From contig PUDQ02000003.1 of the NCBI GenBank assembly GCA_002964805.2, positions 4,154,001 to 4,218,000 of the forward strand: a DNA stretch of 64,000 nucleotides. Reading direction: 5' to 3'. The first letter of the stretch is position 1. Each line of letters opens with the position of its first letter. Shown piece after piece: positions 13,201 to 25,377 of the stretch. The stretch is from Trametes villosa. Taxonomy: Eukaryota > Basidiomycota > Agaricomycetes > Polyporales > Polyporaceae. The translations under genes were made by a program, and so were the position numbers. Under the pieces are notes generated by a model. The model worked only from the letters and a program-made list of their open reading frames with translations, was not told where the DNA came from and did no database searches.

Positions 13201-13462
13201 CGACCCCGGAGAGAAGTTAGTACCTTTCGGCTGCCTGCTTCGTGTTCACATGTCTAACGAATCATATGTTCCACTCAGAGCTCTCCTCCAGAAACCCTCA
13301 GCGACCGTCCAAGATGCGGGGGCGACAGTCTCCTTGAGCGGACCACCCCCACCCCAGGAATCCCCTCTTCAGTCTCCCTCGAGCGCGGTCGCCCCCTCAG
13401 CGACCTCAGCGAACGCTGCCCCTACTGAAGATGCTGTTCCTCCAGGACATGGCTCCTTGTAG
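10232..13462 (+). CDS. DUF6535 multi-pass membrane protein, copy 2, with duplicated C-terminal unit
   Basis: Paralog of the gene at 309-2996, same orientation; role unknown. ATG at 10232 opens a Ser-rich exon, followed by a Lys/Glu exon near 10405-10490 with uncertain borders. Then come exons 10551-10691 (VYTQEEKAKAW), 10747-12115, 12170-12679, 12735-13215 and 13279-13462 (TAG). The DUF6535 core and four hydrophobic spans match copy 1 closely (IIPVLLQLALALFLAGLL, PLFHTSCSYLTPQARAIYLW). It has two consecutive helical C-terminal exons where copy 1 has one. Both contain a YTR(D/N)xLxxLxRTL block and end near VIRLK, so the unit was duplicated together with its intron. The tail is Pro/Ser/Ala-rich. 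The family call is firm, the 5' exon borders tentative. Confidence 0.82.
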
Positions 13463-16400
13463 GCAAACAGTACCCTCCGCCCTCTATGAATGCGCTTCTG
13501 CGCGTCGAATATGCCGCTAAGGCGCAGCTCCCTGGTCTCCTTATCGCCCTCCCCCTCTCTATCCAGGTCCGATTCTCCCTCCTCCCTTTTCCTTTATCCG
13601 TCTCTGCCTAATCTCATTTCCCCTCTCGTAATGTCCATACCATCCGACGGTTTCCAGTGTTCTCGCATCTCCCGGCACGCTTCTTGAGCATGCCTTCGGG
13701 ACCCCTTACCTCGCACGCGGACGTCTCAGTATCCCAGGACGCGTTCTTCGTCTGCTTCCCACTCATCACTCTCACACCGCGCTCAATGAGCCGCTACGAT
13801 CGCTCTTCCGGTCGCAGCCGCGAACCTCTCGACGCGTTCTCAACACATCTTGCAAGCCCATCTCACGCTTCCTCGCGTTCGTATCGATGCCACCGGCGGA
13901 CGCGACGGGCGTCGCCTCCCTGTCGACGGCGCACTGCGCGTCTCGCCGGGCACGTTGGGCATGGCCGGGGCTCGCGCCGTGCGTGGCACCGCTCCTTCAC
14001 CGTTATATGGCCTGTTGTCTCGCTCTCGTTCCGACCCTCGAATGGGCTGTACTAGACTCCGTGATTCGCTCTGGTGTTGTATGATACGTACGTACGTCGT
14101 CTCATCCCTCGTTTCTGCCCTACGTCTTCCACCTCGTAAACAATACGCGCCCCGGCTTGCCTCCGTCGCGCTCTTTATGTACCCATTCTTTCCCAGATAC
14201 TATCCACGGCCAATGCTCCTTGCTCCGCTGCCCTCTCGTATTCCCATCCCGTTTCTCTTCAGATCGCATTGTATTCACCAGTATCCATACGTACGCTGGT
14301 CCGTTCATGTAGCGATCCTGACAGCCTCGGCAGCCTCGGCTTAACACTCAGAGTACCTATGTATACGTTCTCGTAAACGCCCTGCTTTGAACGACACAGG
14401 TTCCCTGGCCCTCATACGCCTGACCGCTCGCGTCCGCAGCGTAGTCCCAGCGCTGATGCTCCATGGACTGACACAGAGAACGTGCGGGCCGCGCGAGACC
14501 GGCATCGAAGCTCGACAACGAGCCCGGGGCGTCGCGCATCTGCAGCCTTTATGCACAGGAGTGTGCGCGCGTTAGAGTGTCTGCTCCCCGAGGCGGCCTC
14601 CTGCAGGACAACACGCAAAGACTTGCACATTGGTAAGACAGGTGTATGAACGCGATACGGAGCCTCGCACCTGCACCGCTGCGGGGGGTTGCGACACGTC
14701 GCACATCGAGCAGAGCGGCATTCCGGCCTCACGATAACAGACCAGAGTTGGCGTCGGGCTACGATAAATGACTGCGGAGGAGGTCAGCGAACGGGCAGTC
14801 TCATTTGCGGAATCGTTGACGTACCGTGCGGGACTACCTTACATGGGCGCAGCATGTACCACACGATGTACCCCCGCGACGCGATTCCATGAGCGCAAGC
14901 GCGACGCGTAGTTTGACGGACCTCTGATATTCGCGAGCTGTCCTGCCAAAAAGGTAAAAGCATGTCAAGACGGATAGGGTGCCGCCGCAATGATAGCTTG
15001 CGCCTGCAGGCGTTCTACTCGTCCTCGAGCTATCTACATGCGTAGGTGAGACGGAAAATCAGCGGCGGGGTCCCGAAGGACTCGCAGTTCTCCGGATCGC
15101 GCAGCTCGCCAGCGCGTCGGACGCTTTCCGAGCAGATGCGCATCCGCTGGCGCCCGGTCTCAGCAAAATGTCGCGGTGTTGCCTGCAAGGCGTGCGCAAT
15201 TCCTTGCCAAGTAGACTCTCTGAGCACGGAAGAGGCTCGGCTGTACGGGTGTGGAGCCGGGGTGCATTAGATTGCTCCTGCTGGGCTCCTGTGGAAAGTC
15301 GGTACGAGTGCCGTTCCCTCGGAGGAGTACGCCGACATACGCACGGCGAACAACGCACGAGGGCAGCGCTACGAGCGCGACGGCAGCGTCGGCCATACGC
15401 AGAGATCCAAGATGCGGAGCACTCGTCGCGCCTTCACATGGGCTTCTGCGTCGGGAGCAAATCATAGTCGGCGTGCGCGTTTGCGCGAGCGATCCTGGCG
15501 GGAACCTGGCAGCGTACTACGCCAGCCTCGTATAGATCATCGGTGTCCTCGGATGTCGGTCGGAGTGCGGGCCTTGGTGATATCGCCGCAGAAGCGTACG
15601 TCGCGCACACCCCACGCGAATGCGACATGTAGGGCACGCCCGGGCAGGGGCGCAAGCACGGTTACGAGGTACCGTACTTCTTCACGAGCACGGGCGGAAT
15701 CTGAGCCGCGCCGGGGCGCGGTTTCGCTTTGGCCAGACAGCGCGGCCGGGAGGTACAGACAGTAGCACGGGAACGTCCCGTACAGGTCCGTACAGCTCGG
15801 CGGAGCGGGGGGAAACAAGGGCGCGCCCTAGGCACGCGTCTACGCCAGTCAGAAGTATTTGGTAGTATGCGCGTTGAACACTTACCGAGTATACTGACGT
15901 TCGCATGTGGCCGCCTGGCGTCCACCTGCAGCTCGCGTCTAGGTAGCGCATTTGTATACTCGTAAGAACTGACGCTGGAGAGACGCGTGCCATGGTGCTG
16001 TAGCTTGCGCGGCGCATGCGCGAGGGAGGATGCTCCCCGGGCGACGGCCGTGACGGTGCGCCGAGAGCGCTTTCGCGAGAGGAGGCAGGAGTGCGCGGAG
16101 AGATGTCGTCAGGAGCCATGTAAAGAGATGTCTGGCCAGACAAGTGCGGGTTTCTTGGCTGTGGAACGGAATGCGACGTCGCGAGAGGAGGCTGCAGAAC
16201 CAATGGCGGTGCGCTCCGTGTGTTGGCGTGCTCCTGACCGGCGCCGGATGGAGTTAACAGACACGTTAAACTAGGTGACGTACTAGACAGACAGCAAAGG
16301 GTCGCCTAGATAGACCCTAGCGATTGTGACGCATAAGCAAGGCTGGCGCGATAGATTTGGAGCGAGTACATCGGGAGGAGAGCGGAAGGACAGACCGGCA

Positions 16401-17677
16401 CGCCGCCCCGGTCCGATCCCAGCGCGCGCATACGCACACGGGCAGCTAGGTGCGCGCGCTGCATCCCTGGGCAAACGGGGAGGCTACGAGCGGGCGTGCG
16501 ACGTTGTACCGAGGACGTCAAAGCGCGCGGGGTGGCCGAGGTACGCCGTGTCTGTGTGAGCAGCGTGCTCGTCGTTCAGAGCGTAAGCGCGGAGACTGCG
16601 TGCTCCTGGCGGCCATGCTGCCGGAAGGTGGGGTGGAGGGCATTAGAGAGTCCATGATAAGGCGAGGCGTGCGAGCGGGTGGTCGTCCTTGAGCAAGGCA
16701 ACCGAGGCTGCCCCAGTCCGCTCGATTGGCGGCTGGATGTCCACACGAAGAGCGCGCCCGAGGGGCAGCTGTGATATCCCGAGCTCTTCAGAGCAGCGGG
16801 AGCGTTTGCTAAGCCGTAGGCGAAAAGCCCGGCGGAGGTTGTCGTCGCACACGTGCCCGGCGGAGGCGTCGAAACGATGGAGCGTGTACGAGGGAATAGT
16901 GCATGCAATCGCCAGGCGAGGTATAATCATGGCAGCTGCAGATACGTTGGCAAACAAAGTCAAGGCCCCTATAGAAACAAAAATAACGCACAGTACACCA
17001 TTTGTCGGGCATCGTCGGACACAAGGGATGCCCCGGGCAGGGCGAGTAGCTAGGCCGCCTACGTCAATTCTCCAAGAGTCCCGCGGAGGGTACCAGTATC
17101 CGACTGTACGAGCACAAGAGCCAAAGCCCCGAGAGACAGAGATGGATACTGGAGTGTCCGCGTAGCGTGAGGGTTGAACATCCCAGGTGTAGCGGGGGCG
17201 TCGACCCTCGCACCGGGCGCAGCGGACATCCGATGAAGTTGTGACCTTGCAAGCTGCAACGGTACGTTCGTGCATTGGACGGGGGTACACGTTGGCTCTC
17301 GCTATTCGAAACCTCATCCATGCGCGGAGAGCCCAACAGTTTGCGAATACGAGGGGCCACCTCAAATCCGAGTGACTGTCACAACGCCTAACACGAATGA
17401 ACAAGGCACAGGCGGTCTGCATAACAGCGGGGAGAGCACATGATGTACCCCGGACTATGCTTACCTGGATACCAGATGCCACCTGTCGAGTAGTCCGCTG
17501 GTGTTTCATAGTACCGAGGTCCTAGGAGATTTGCGATTCAGAGGTGTCGAGTCGGGCGAAGAGAGATGCCAAGTGGAGTTCCACTGCACGAGAAACAGGA
17601 GGTGAGTGACAGTGTAGGAGTCCAAGGTCAGTACGAGCGCTACAGAGACGAATAGCTTAACTGTTGCAGACGAGCGA

Positions 17678-17724
17678 GCGGGTGAGTGAGAGTTGGGACG
17701 AAGGAGTGAGTGAGTGAGTGAGTG
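17678..17724 (+). repeat. GAGT microsatellite
   Basis: Interrupted (GAGT)n, with the cleanest run near 17704-17723. A simple repeat of no evident function. Confidence 0.7.
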
Positions 17725-18226
17725 TATATTCGACCGCCTGCAAGCATACAATCCTCCGATCTAGTCGGCGCTACAACAAGTCCACGCGTATTCCTAAGCT
17801 ATGCGACTATCCACAACACCAACGAGACGTATGCTATGCATCGGATCTCGACACGCACTTAAATGCCCAACACATACGTACTGTTCCTCGGCCGACAGTT
17901 CTCTACACTACTAGCTCTTTGCTCCGTTGCACCCCACTCTCGTGTATCCTCAGGCTTTTATCGCTGTGTAGCACACACCGCGACAAGCAGGCGCCGGCAT
18001 CCCCTGAGGGGCGGCATTACCTGGGCGCAAACCTGGGGAAAAAAATGTAAAAACCCAGGTGTCTCGATACACTCCTGTGTACCGACACAAAAACACGCCC
18101 AGGCCCAAGGATTGTGGTGCGCAACTTTGCGCGAAGCGTCCGCGTCTAGAACCGTGTGGGCAGGGTCCGGCTCCGTGTCTGCGCAGAAAGAGAGCGCGCG
18201 GACGCGTCGGTTGCCAGCGCTACAGT

Positions 18227-18320
18227 CGATGACGTCATGGCGACCTGTAGCCAGGCTCCGGCGCTTGGACTTCAACACGCCTCTCGCCTCCAGTCCGCGT
18301 CGTCTCTTGCCACGCACTCG
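18227..18320 (+). repeat. Dispersed repeat with TGACGTCA, copy B
   Basis: Partner of 6496-6590 with the same order of conserved blocks (GATGACGTCA, CTCCGGCGC, CACGCCTCT, CTTGCCAC-like). The two copies are 11.7 kb apart in direct orientation. Confidence 0.4.
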
Positions 18321-19401
18321 ACTGTACCCTGCTCCTAGGCTTCGCAGAAATCGCTATGAATTACTCAAGGACGCAGGAGAATTTGCTGAAGGAATCACGC
18401 TGCGCGCCGTTGCATTCACCGCCAGCGAATGATGGTATTCTTCGGGTGCTCGCACCAGCATTCTCGCACCAATACGTCTAGATGTACACGAAGAGTGGGC
18501 AAATGCAGCGTGGCGCGGTAAGCGACAGTGATGACTGACTTGTAGCCCGATACTGACGAAGATGAGCGTGTACGCGTAGTTGTACGAGCGTGGAGTAGTC
18601 CTGTACCGCATTGCATGCATGGTCCCCGCTTCATCCGCCGACGTCCTCGAGCAAACCTGCAACGTTACTCTTCACGATAAATACTAGCCGATTCGTAAGT
18701 CAACTAATCTTCTATGCTATTTTGCTCACTTACCCCACGTAGGTGCGTACCTACGTCGCGGAGCCTCCGGCGCCGTTGAACGCAAAATAGTCGTTCAAGC
18801 GCTCATCGGAGAAGCCCCGCGCTCGCAGTGACGCTCGGAAACCCGTGCGACCTCTGCCGGCGCTGTTTTATCTCTGTGAGTGGTATGAGACCGTTTACTG
18901 GACAAAACCCAAATCGCTGCTCACATTCACGACGGCTCCGCCCGAATCACTGCGATTCCTTTCGACGCAACGTATATCACTCCCGTTCATGCTCATTCCC
19001 CGTCGTTACACACGGTTCATAACGACTCCTTGCGGTTCACCATGATTCACCACGGGACGTTTGCGAAATGCATTACACAGATGCCGTATAGTTCCCTAGC
19101 TTTCATTACAACATTGTATTTTACCCCTCGGTCATGCATTGTGCAAATATAGGAAGGGCCCTGTCGTTCCCTGCCATTCACAAACACGGAACGCAGAGCA
19201 ACATGTCAAGATGCTGCCCGCCCTGTCCCACGCAATATGGTTCACTGAGATTCACTACTCCGATCAGACGGGCGCCTATCCCTTGGGCGCTGCCCGTCTC
19301 GCGCCCCGAGCCCTCTACGCCCTCCCCGGGAGGCAATACATCCCGCTCCCACTGGCCACCAACCCCCTGACACCGATAACCCTCGTGCGGTTGCTCGCCG
19401 G

Positions 19402-21228
19402 ATGGATCCCCGCCTAGACAATCTTCGGCGCGCCTATGTCGAGCTCCTCGGCCGCGTTAATACTGCGCTCCGCACTCAGGTCGGCGATACCCATCGCCTC
19501 AACGAAGTGCGCGCTCAAGTGCAGTCGCTCAGTTCCGCAGCCACGCAGGTACCGCCCCTGCCACTCTAAGCTCTCTTCACGGTCCCAGATGCTTACTCCC
19601 TTGGCAATCTTGTGCAGCATCGGCCAGTATTCCCTCCCGGCGAGTACACGACCTTACAGGAGAGCCTCGACCGGATGGAATCCCACCTCACTGCTGCTCG
19701 CCATCAGTCCCTCGACCCTCCTGATGCACCTCCCCTCGTCGTCTCACAGTCTGTGCAAACAGGGCGGCCTGGGAGGCCCCGGATCGAGATCGATTCGCAG
19801 TTTCTCCAATTCGCCCTCGACATGCGCGGGCCAACACGTATAGGCCAGTTGCTAGATGTGCATCCTCGCACTGTTCGGCGACGTGCTCTTGAGCATCGGC
19901 TTGTCGAACCCGCGCCTCCTGTTTTCCAGACGACCATCAACTCTGCTGGCGCAACAGTCCAAGTACACACAACGGCTACCAACCCCGTTTCCACCCTCAC
20001 CGATGCAGAGCTGGATGTCTGTGTCGCCGCTGCTCTCGCCACCTTCCCGAACTTCGGGCGACGCATGCTCGTCGGTCATCTCCGTGCCGCAGGGCACCAT
20101 GTGCCGGAGGACAGGGTTGCTGCTTCGTATATCCGTGTCCGCGGCGCGCCCGCCATTTTCGGCCAGCGCATAATCGTCCGCAAGAAGTATCAGGTCCCTG
20201 GCCCTAATTCGTTGGTGCACCACGACGGGCAGCATGGTAGATGTCATGCTTGCTCATGGAGTTGTCCTGGCGTACTCACTGCTGTTGTTTCAATATCAGG
20301 CCTTATACGGTGGAAACTCGTCACACACTGCTTCGTCGATGGCCATGCGCGCTTCATGACCGGAATCGGTGTCCACACCAACAACCGTGCGGCCACGGTG
20401 CTCGAACTCTTTCTCAAGTCCGTCTCGTGCCACGGAGTACCGAGCCGTGTGCGAGGCGATCACGGAACCGAGAACATCCGTGTCGCAGAGTGGATGGAAG
20501 AGAACCGCGGACTGGATCGTGGCTCCTATATCTGGGGACGGTGGGTCGCACGTGCATGCCGTGCTCGCTGACGCATTGCTGACATGTGTGCGCTTGGTTA
20601 TAGAAGTGTTCACAACACGCGCATCGAACGCTTGTGGTACGACGTCACCCGGGGGTTTGGAGCTAAGTGGAAGTCGTTCTTCCTCCTACTCGAGCAGGAC
20701 TACCAGCTCGATCCCGAACGCACATCCCATCTCTGGCTCATCCACCATCTGTTCCTCTCTGCAGTCAACGAGGATGCGCATGACTGGGTGGAGAGCTGGA
20801 ACGCTCACCGCCTTCACATCGCTGGGGAGCATGCAGCGAGTCCACGCGAACTGTTCATGTTCGGGATGATCAGACATGGTGCTCGGGGTATCGAGCACCT
20901 AGTAGAGCCCGCCGAAGACGAGCTTGACGAGGGTGAGCTGCCTGGATATGGGATTGACTGGGATGTCGTCGACGATCCTGTTCTCATGGCTCACCACACC
21001 GAACATAACCCTTCATCCGACGGCGCCTCCAGTATGTTTGGGTCTCTTTCCGGCCCACAGCAGCTTTCGGAGGTCACCTGTGACCCGCCTCTCTGTCCGT
21101 TGACTACCGCACAGGTAGCTATGCTCAACATACACCTCGCCCACCATTGCGACCTTACCGCACGTAGCATGGAAGTTAGAAAGGCTACCTGGATTACCGC
21201 CTTGGACTTTTGTACACGCATGTTCTAA
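19402..21228 (+). CDS. Integrase-core (DDE, retroviral superfamily) protein of a probable DNA transposon
   Basis: The protein resembles the stand-alone integrase core proteins common in Agaricomycetes. A DNA-binding-like region (VHPRTVRRRALEHRL) precedes an RNase H-fold domain. Candidate catalytic residues are Asp in HHDGQH, Asp in VRGDHGTEN and Glu in TRIERLW; the block GSYIWGRSVHNTRIERLW is a hallmark of this family. Two introns are clear, 20237-20299 and 20541-20603, and both are needed to keep frame. The 5' end is unsettled: ATG 19402 opens a 49-codon exon ending at a GT at 19549, but no acceptor I tried joins it in frame to the 19.6 kb exon, so either another start is used or the 5' end is broken. 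It would cut and join DNA ends of its own element. It lies head-to-tail with the disordered-protein gene that follows. Confidence 0.72.
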
Positions 21229-21384
21229 AATAATAGAATCCGTCTTCCATTTGCTTGTATACCTACTGGGGCGTGTTTCGGCAGTCCGTGCATTTCGCAA
21301 TGATCTACGGGGAGATAAGATATAGATTGGCATGATTCGGACTTCTAGTGGCTGTGCCAGCTGCTCGCTTTGCCTTTCTCCACG

Positions 21385-23175
21385 ATGCCCCCTGCTCGAC
21401 AGCGGCCCCGGGAACCTCCTGCACAGTCAAACCTAGCCGATTCAGATTCCCAGCCACTCGAAGGAAGCGCCCGCGCTCTCCGCGCTGCACGGCGGGCACA
21501 GCGAGATGCTTCTTCGGCTGTCGCTCTACCGCTATCGCTCGCACCGGCCGACTCCGAGCCGCAGGCTTTCGACCCTCATACCAACCCCAATGCCACACTG
21601 TACCAAGTTCTACACGAACCGCTGCAGTCCACACCAGCTGTGAACGGGGAGCATAACTCCGCTTCTGATGCACACTCAGAGTGCTCTAGCTTGTCGAGTC
21701 TTAGTGCCAGTGGGGCGATCAGCATGGAAGCCGGTATGTCTCTTGCAGCTTCTCCTCCCAGCCATGCTTGTTCGTGGATGGTGCTTCGGCGACTCACTTT
21801 GTCATTTCCCTCTTGCAGAAGACCCAAATCGCATAGCCCGTCCATGCATAGTCGTCGACCCTCTCGCCGAACTCGAGCGTGAGTTTCTTGATTACGGTGA
21901 TAACGATACGGTGCGTGGCATTCCAGTGGCCCCTAATTACTATAGCCATGCAGACTCAGCTTCAATTAATGCCTGTACAGGCTGATGTCAACGATGTGCT
22001 ACCCGGTGCACCTCGCCAAACTGAAGAACCTGAGCTGTCTATCCCTTGCACTACCGTGGTGCTCGCTCTCCCGGATCATCCGATGGGGCTGACTGTAGAT
22101 CATTCTGAAGCAGGTACGGCTAATCAATTCATTATCATGCCACCAATTGACTTCATGATCCTGCTGGATATGATAGGCACCCCTGCTGCTGAACCGATGG
22201 ACACGACCGAGTCTCGCAGTCAAGCCCGTCCTGCCCTTCCATTTCGTCCACCAATCGCCAACCTGGCACGCACCCATTTTGTGCGCCTATGCAGTGTATG
22301 ACATCTCAGCCTCCACTCCCGTAATGCGAGTACTAACATTGCTATACCGCCACAGCAGACCTGTACCCCACCTGGGGACACTCTCGAGCACACTCACGAG
22401 GCAGCCACGGAGTCATCCACCGAGCCAGTCCCCGAACACGGTGGTGCATCTAGAAATGACAATTCACCTGACATGGCAGGTATGCGACCATTAACTGGAT
22501 GGTGAGGGTGTGTTGTACTAACCTGTAGAGGTTACAGACGAACACACGGAAGAAAGCCGTGCATCGTCTCGGGCAGCGACACCTGCAGAATCAGCACACA
22601 CTGTACTTGCGGAGGAGGTGCAAGAATATCTTGACAGCAAGTTCGCCCTTCAGCGTTCTCAGCTCGCCGCCCTCTCAAAGCCTCCCTTTCCGTATCTTAC
22701 CGCCTACCGCGACATCACTACCGTCAAAACGATCCGCTCGATCTTCGATCAGATCGGCCTGTCAACCACACGCGGACATACATCGGTCACCGTCGACAAT
22801 GCAGCGGGCGAGCAGTTCACCATTTCGATCACCGACGTCACCGAGTGGGCAAACATAGGCAAGTATTCATCGTACCGCAACGCTCGGACACGAGTGGCGT
22901 TGTTTCATGCCACGCACGAGTGGTTGAAGACTGTCCCCGACGGGGAGCTAGATGCACAAAGCAAAGAGCTACGCGACGTTCTCGCGATCCTATGGCGTAC
23001 CGAACCGCTACACACCATTCAAGAGCTCAACAGCATGCCCGAAGAGGAGGTAGAGGTTCGGATGAAGGACGCAGTGACACGCACGACCAACGGTCTTGAG
23101 CGTGCAGTGAAGGAGGTTCTGGCGAGCCGTGGGATTAACAAGAGCAGCCTTTCCAATCTGATAGCAATGTATTGA
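21385..23175 (+). CDS. Uncharacterised protein of the integrase cassette, disordered N-terminus
   Basis: Family not recognised. ATG 21385 starts MPPARQRPREPPAQ. The N-terminal half is Ser/Ala/Pro/Glu-rich and probably disordered, spread over small exons. Introns read by eye start near 21736, 21881, 22113, 22290 and 22480. The last exon is ordered and helical (about 22530-23175): YLDSKFALQRSQLAALSKPP, ITTVKTIRSIFDQIGLST, then EWANIGKYSSYRNARTRVAL and a helical tail ending AMY. It starts about 150 bp after the integrase stop, in the same orientation, and its stop lies 27 bp from the stop of the opposing gene. The spacing suggests the three belong to one element. Function is open; an accessory DNA-binding or assembly subunit is only a guess. 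Confidence 0.6.
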
Positions 23176-23202
23176 GATAGAAGTAGACGGCTAAACTATA
23201 TG

Positions 23203-24836
23203 CTACTCCATCTTCTCCAACACACCCGCTGCGATCTGCGCCATGAACTCCTCAGCAGCTGCTTCGGCCGCAGCATCCGCAGCCGTCCAACGTTTACCAA
23301 ATTTGACCGGCGGCCCAGAAGGCTCATCCATGCGGGAGCTATAGGCATCGAATGTCTTCTTGTACTTCTGATGAACTGTTCCCAAACGGTTTGAGGTCGT
23401 GTAGCATGTTCCCGATTGGGCATATGGAGGACAGGGATCGTGCGGTGAGAAGGCAGCTAGGCTCGTGCCATGTAGGTCGGCTGGACGCCAGGCGATCATG
23501 GTGTCTGCCGTTAGCGTGATGCGCACACCATAGGAAGCGATGTAGAAGTGGCCGCCGTACGACTCGTCGTGGGTGCGCTCTGTGATCCACTGAACTGCGT
23601 AGGTATGGGGCTGACGCTCGAAGTGAATGGCTCTGTAACCACAGGTCAAATTTGCTGAGCAGACATTGACAAAACAAAGACGGCGGTACTGTACCGTGAA
23701 TAGTTCCAGTTCAGCAGGCCACTTCCAGGTGCAAGCTCTGCGTCATGGAACACAATGATGTTGTCGCCGTACTGGATCTGGTAATCGCCCGTGAGATCGG
23801 CTGTTCCTACACCCCCGTCCATCGCCGGCAGCTGATTCTCCCGGAGAAATGCAAGCCAGTCCGACATGAGTTCCTCCGGGAAGCGTGACCGGAAAATGTT
23901 CCAGCCAACAGCGAGCAGGCAGCTCGTGGCATAGTCCGACGAGGCCAGAAAGTCGGGCGAGAGAGTACTCCTCTCAAGGTTGCGCACCCACGCAAAAAGC
24001 GGCCGGTTGCGCAGTCCAGGGGTATAGCCGGTCTCAATCATGAGCCCCGGATCGTCGCGCTATGGCCATAGATTAGCATTATCTTGCAATTGTGCAGGAG
24101 ATAGACCTACCCGTATGGAACGCCGCCCGGTGATGCCGTCCTTGATGGCTTCAGCCGCCCAACCGAGGAATTCGGCATGACCCTCCGACTCGGTGGCCTC
24201 CCGTAGTACAACCGCAATGATCGATCCATCGTCCTTGTCTACAAGGATGCAGTCTTCGTCGGCAGCCACGTTCAGCGTGAGGCGGTCTGAATCAAGACGG
24301 TGAAGAGGGTGTCGCTGCGTGCGTGGCTCTGCCTGGGGTCCGGTCTCGAGATGCCTGCGCCATAGACTGTCTATCTCATCGCTTTCGACGATGTGCTCGC
24401 GTAAGGGAGGGTAGGGGACATCGAGCCGGCTTAGATAGTACTTGCGAGCATGAGCCAGCCAATTACGCCCCGAGGCACGATTGAGACCGAGGCGGTTGAC
24501 GATATGGCGATGGATCTTGCGGTTTAGTGTGCGGTCCGCCTGGTACCGTGAGACGGCGGCTGCAACAGCTTCGGATGTGCGGTTCTTGGTAGTCCAGTTC
24601 AGCAGGTCGCTAAACAGATCTGAGTTGGCCGCATGCAGTAGCGTAGCAGCCTGACCACCCATAGCCTCCACGACCGTTCTGAGTGTAGACACGAGCAGGG
24701 AGCGGCTCTGAGGAGCAGCAGATTCGCCTAGGAGCCTGAGGAGATGCCCATCTTCGCTGATGATTTTGACGAGGGTGCGCATGAGATCGGCCCGCGCCCG
24801 CCTGACACCAGCCGGAGTCTTTGAAGTGCGAGTCAT
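23203..24836 (-). CDS. Uncharacterised cassette protein with possible HxE...H beta-helix (oxygenase-like) region
   Basis: 506 aa in three exons: 24836-24111, 24059-23695 and 23632-23203. The introns are 51 and 62 bp and both restore frame. The start is MTRTSKTPAG at 24836; in-frame codons continue upstream, so a longer start is possible. The N-terminal half is helical. The C-terminal half reads DDPGLMIETGYTPGLRNRP, then SRAIHFERQPHTYAVQW, then GGHFYIASYGVRI and MIAWRPADLHGTSL. The spacing of HFE, the GG-strand and LHG resembles the metal-binding core of double-stranded beta-helix (2OG-Fe(II)-like) enzymes. TET/JBP oxygenases are known to travel with other fungal transposons, which makes this worth testing. 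The fold call is inference; coding status is well supported. Confidence 0.6.
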
Positions 24837-25185
24837 GTTAGAAAGACCAGGGTTGTATCTGCTAGTAGCAGGTCGCAGGATGCTGTATTCGGTAGGAGCG
24901 TGTAGTCCTAAGTCCAGCTCAGTAAGACCACCATGCATAGACAAGTACACACGGCCGGGATCACGTACAATGACGCCGGCCACAGGTGTAGCCTCTCGAC
25001 AGCAGCTACTATCCGTGATGCAAGGGAACAGCAGAGCGTCCAAAAAGCCAAGCTATGCGGGCGGAGTACACGTCGGCGACGGTGCGGCTCTGCCAGTACT
25101 ACGAACTAGTAAGTTCATAGTCTGCGGGTCAGCGACCAGCTATAATAATAAGGTGAATTCACCAGTGCAAACACGTACCTACCCC

Positions 25186-25377
25186 GGAGCAGAACTCAGG
25201 TCTGTCTGCCCGAGCGGCGGAGCCTAAGGTCTTCTACTTTGACTCCGAAGGACAAGAGACCAAGTCCGAGGGCGTGGTCAAACACCGGCGACTAAGAGCT
25301 GGCGCTGCGGCGGCCGGCCGCTTGCAAGTATTCGCACGGCGGACGCCGGGGTGCCACGTCTCGAGCTGGAGTTGAAC
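25186..25377 (+). pseudogene. Exon-like fragment, unknown
   Basis: One frame reads EQNSGLSARAAEPKVFYFDSE and on to a stop at TGA near 25375. It looks more like protein than the surrounding C-rich shadow frames. No upstream exon or start could be joined. It may be a terminal exon of a small plus-strand gene or a relic at the right edge of the integrase cassette. Confidence 0.2.

Larger units (their letters stand above)
13463..19401. other. Long gene-poor stretch
   Basis: To about 14.3 kb it is pyrimidine-rich, the probable 3' region of the DUF6535 gene. From 14.4 to 17.5 kb it is GC-rich with many short competing frames and no recognised domain. 18.7-19.2 kb is more AT-rich, with scattered TTCAC/ATTCA motifs. 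I cannot support a gene here. Confidence 0.35.

Noticed and set aside
14300..17510. Several 100-290-codon frames on both strands
   Set aside because: They overlap each other, lack domains and codon-like pattern, and cannot be linked by splice sites.
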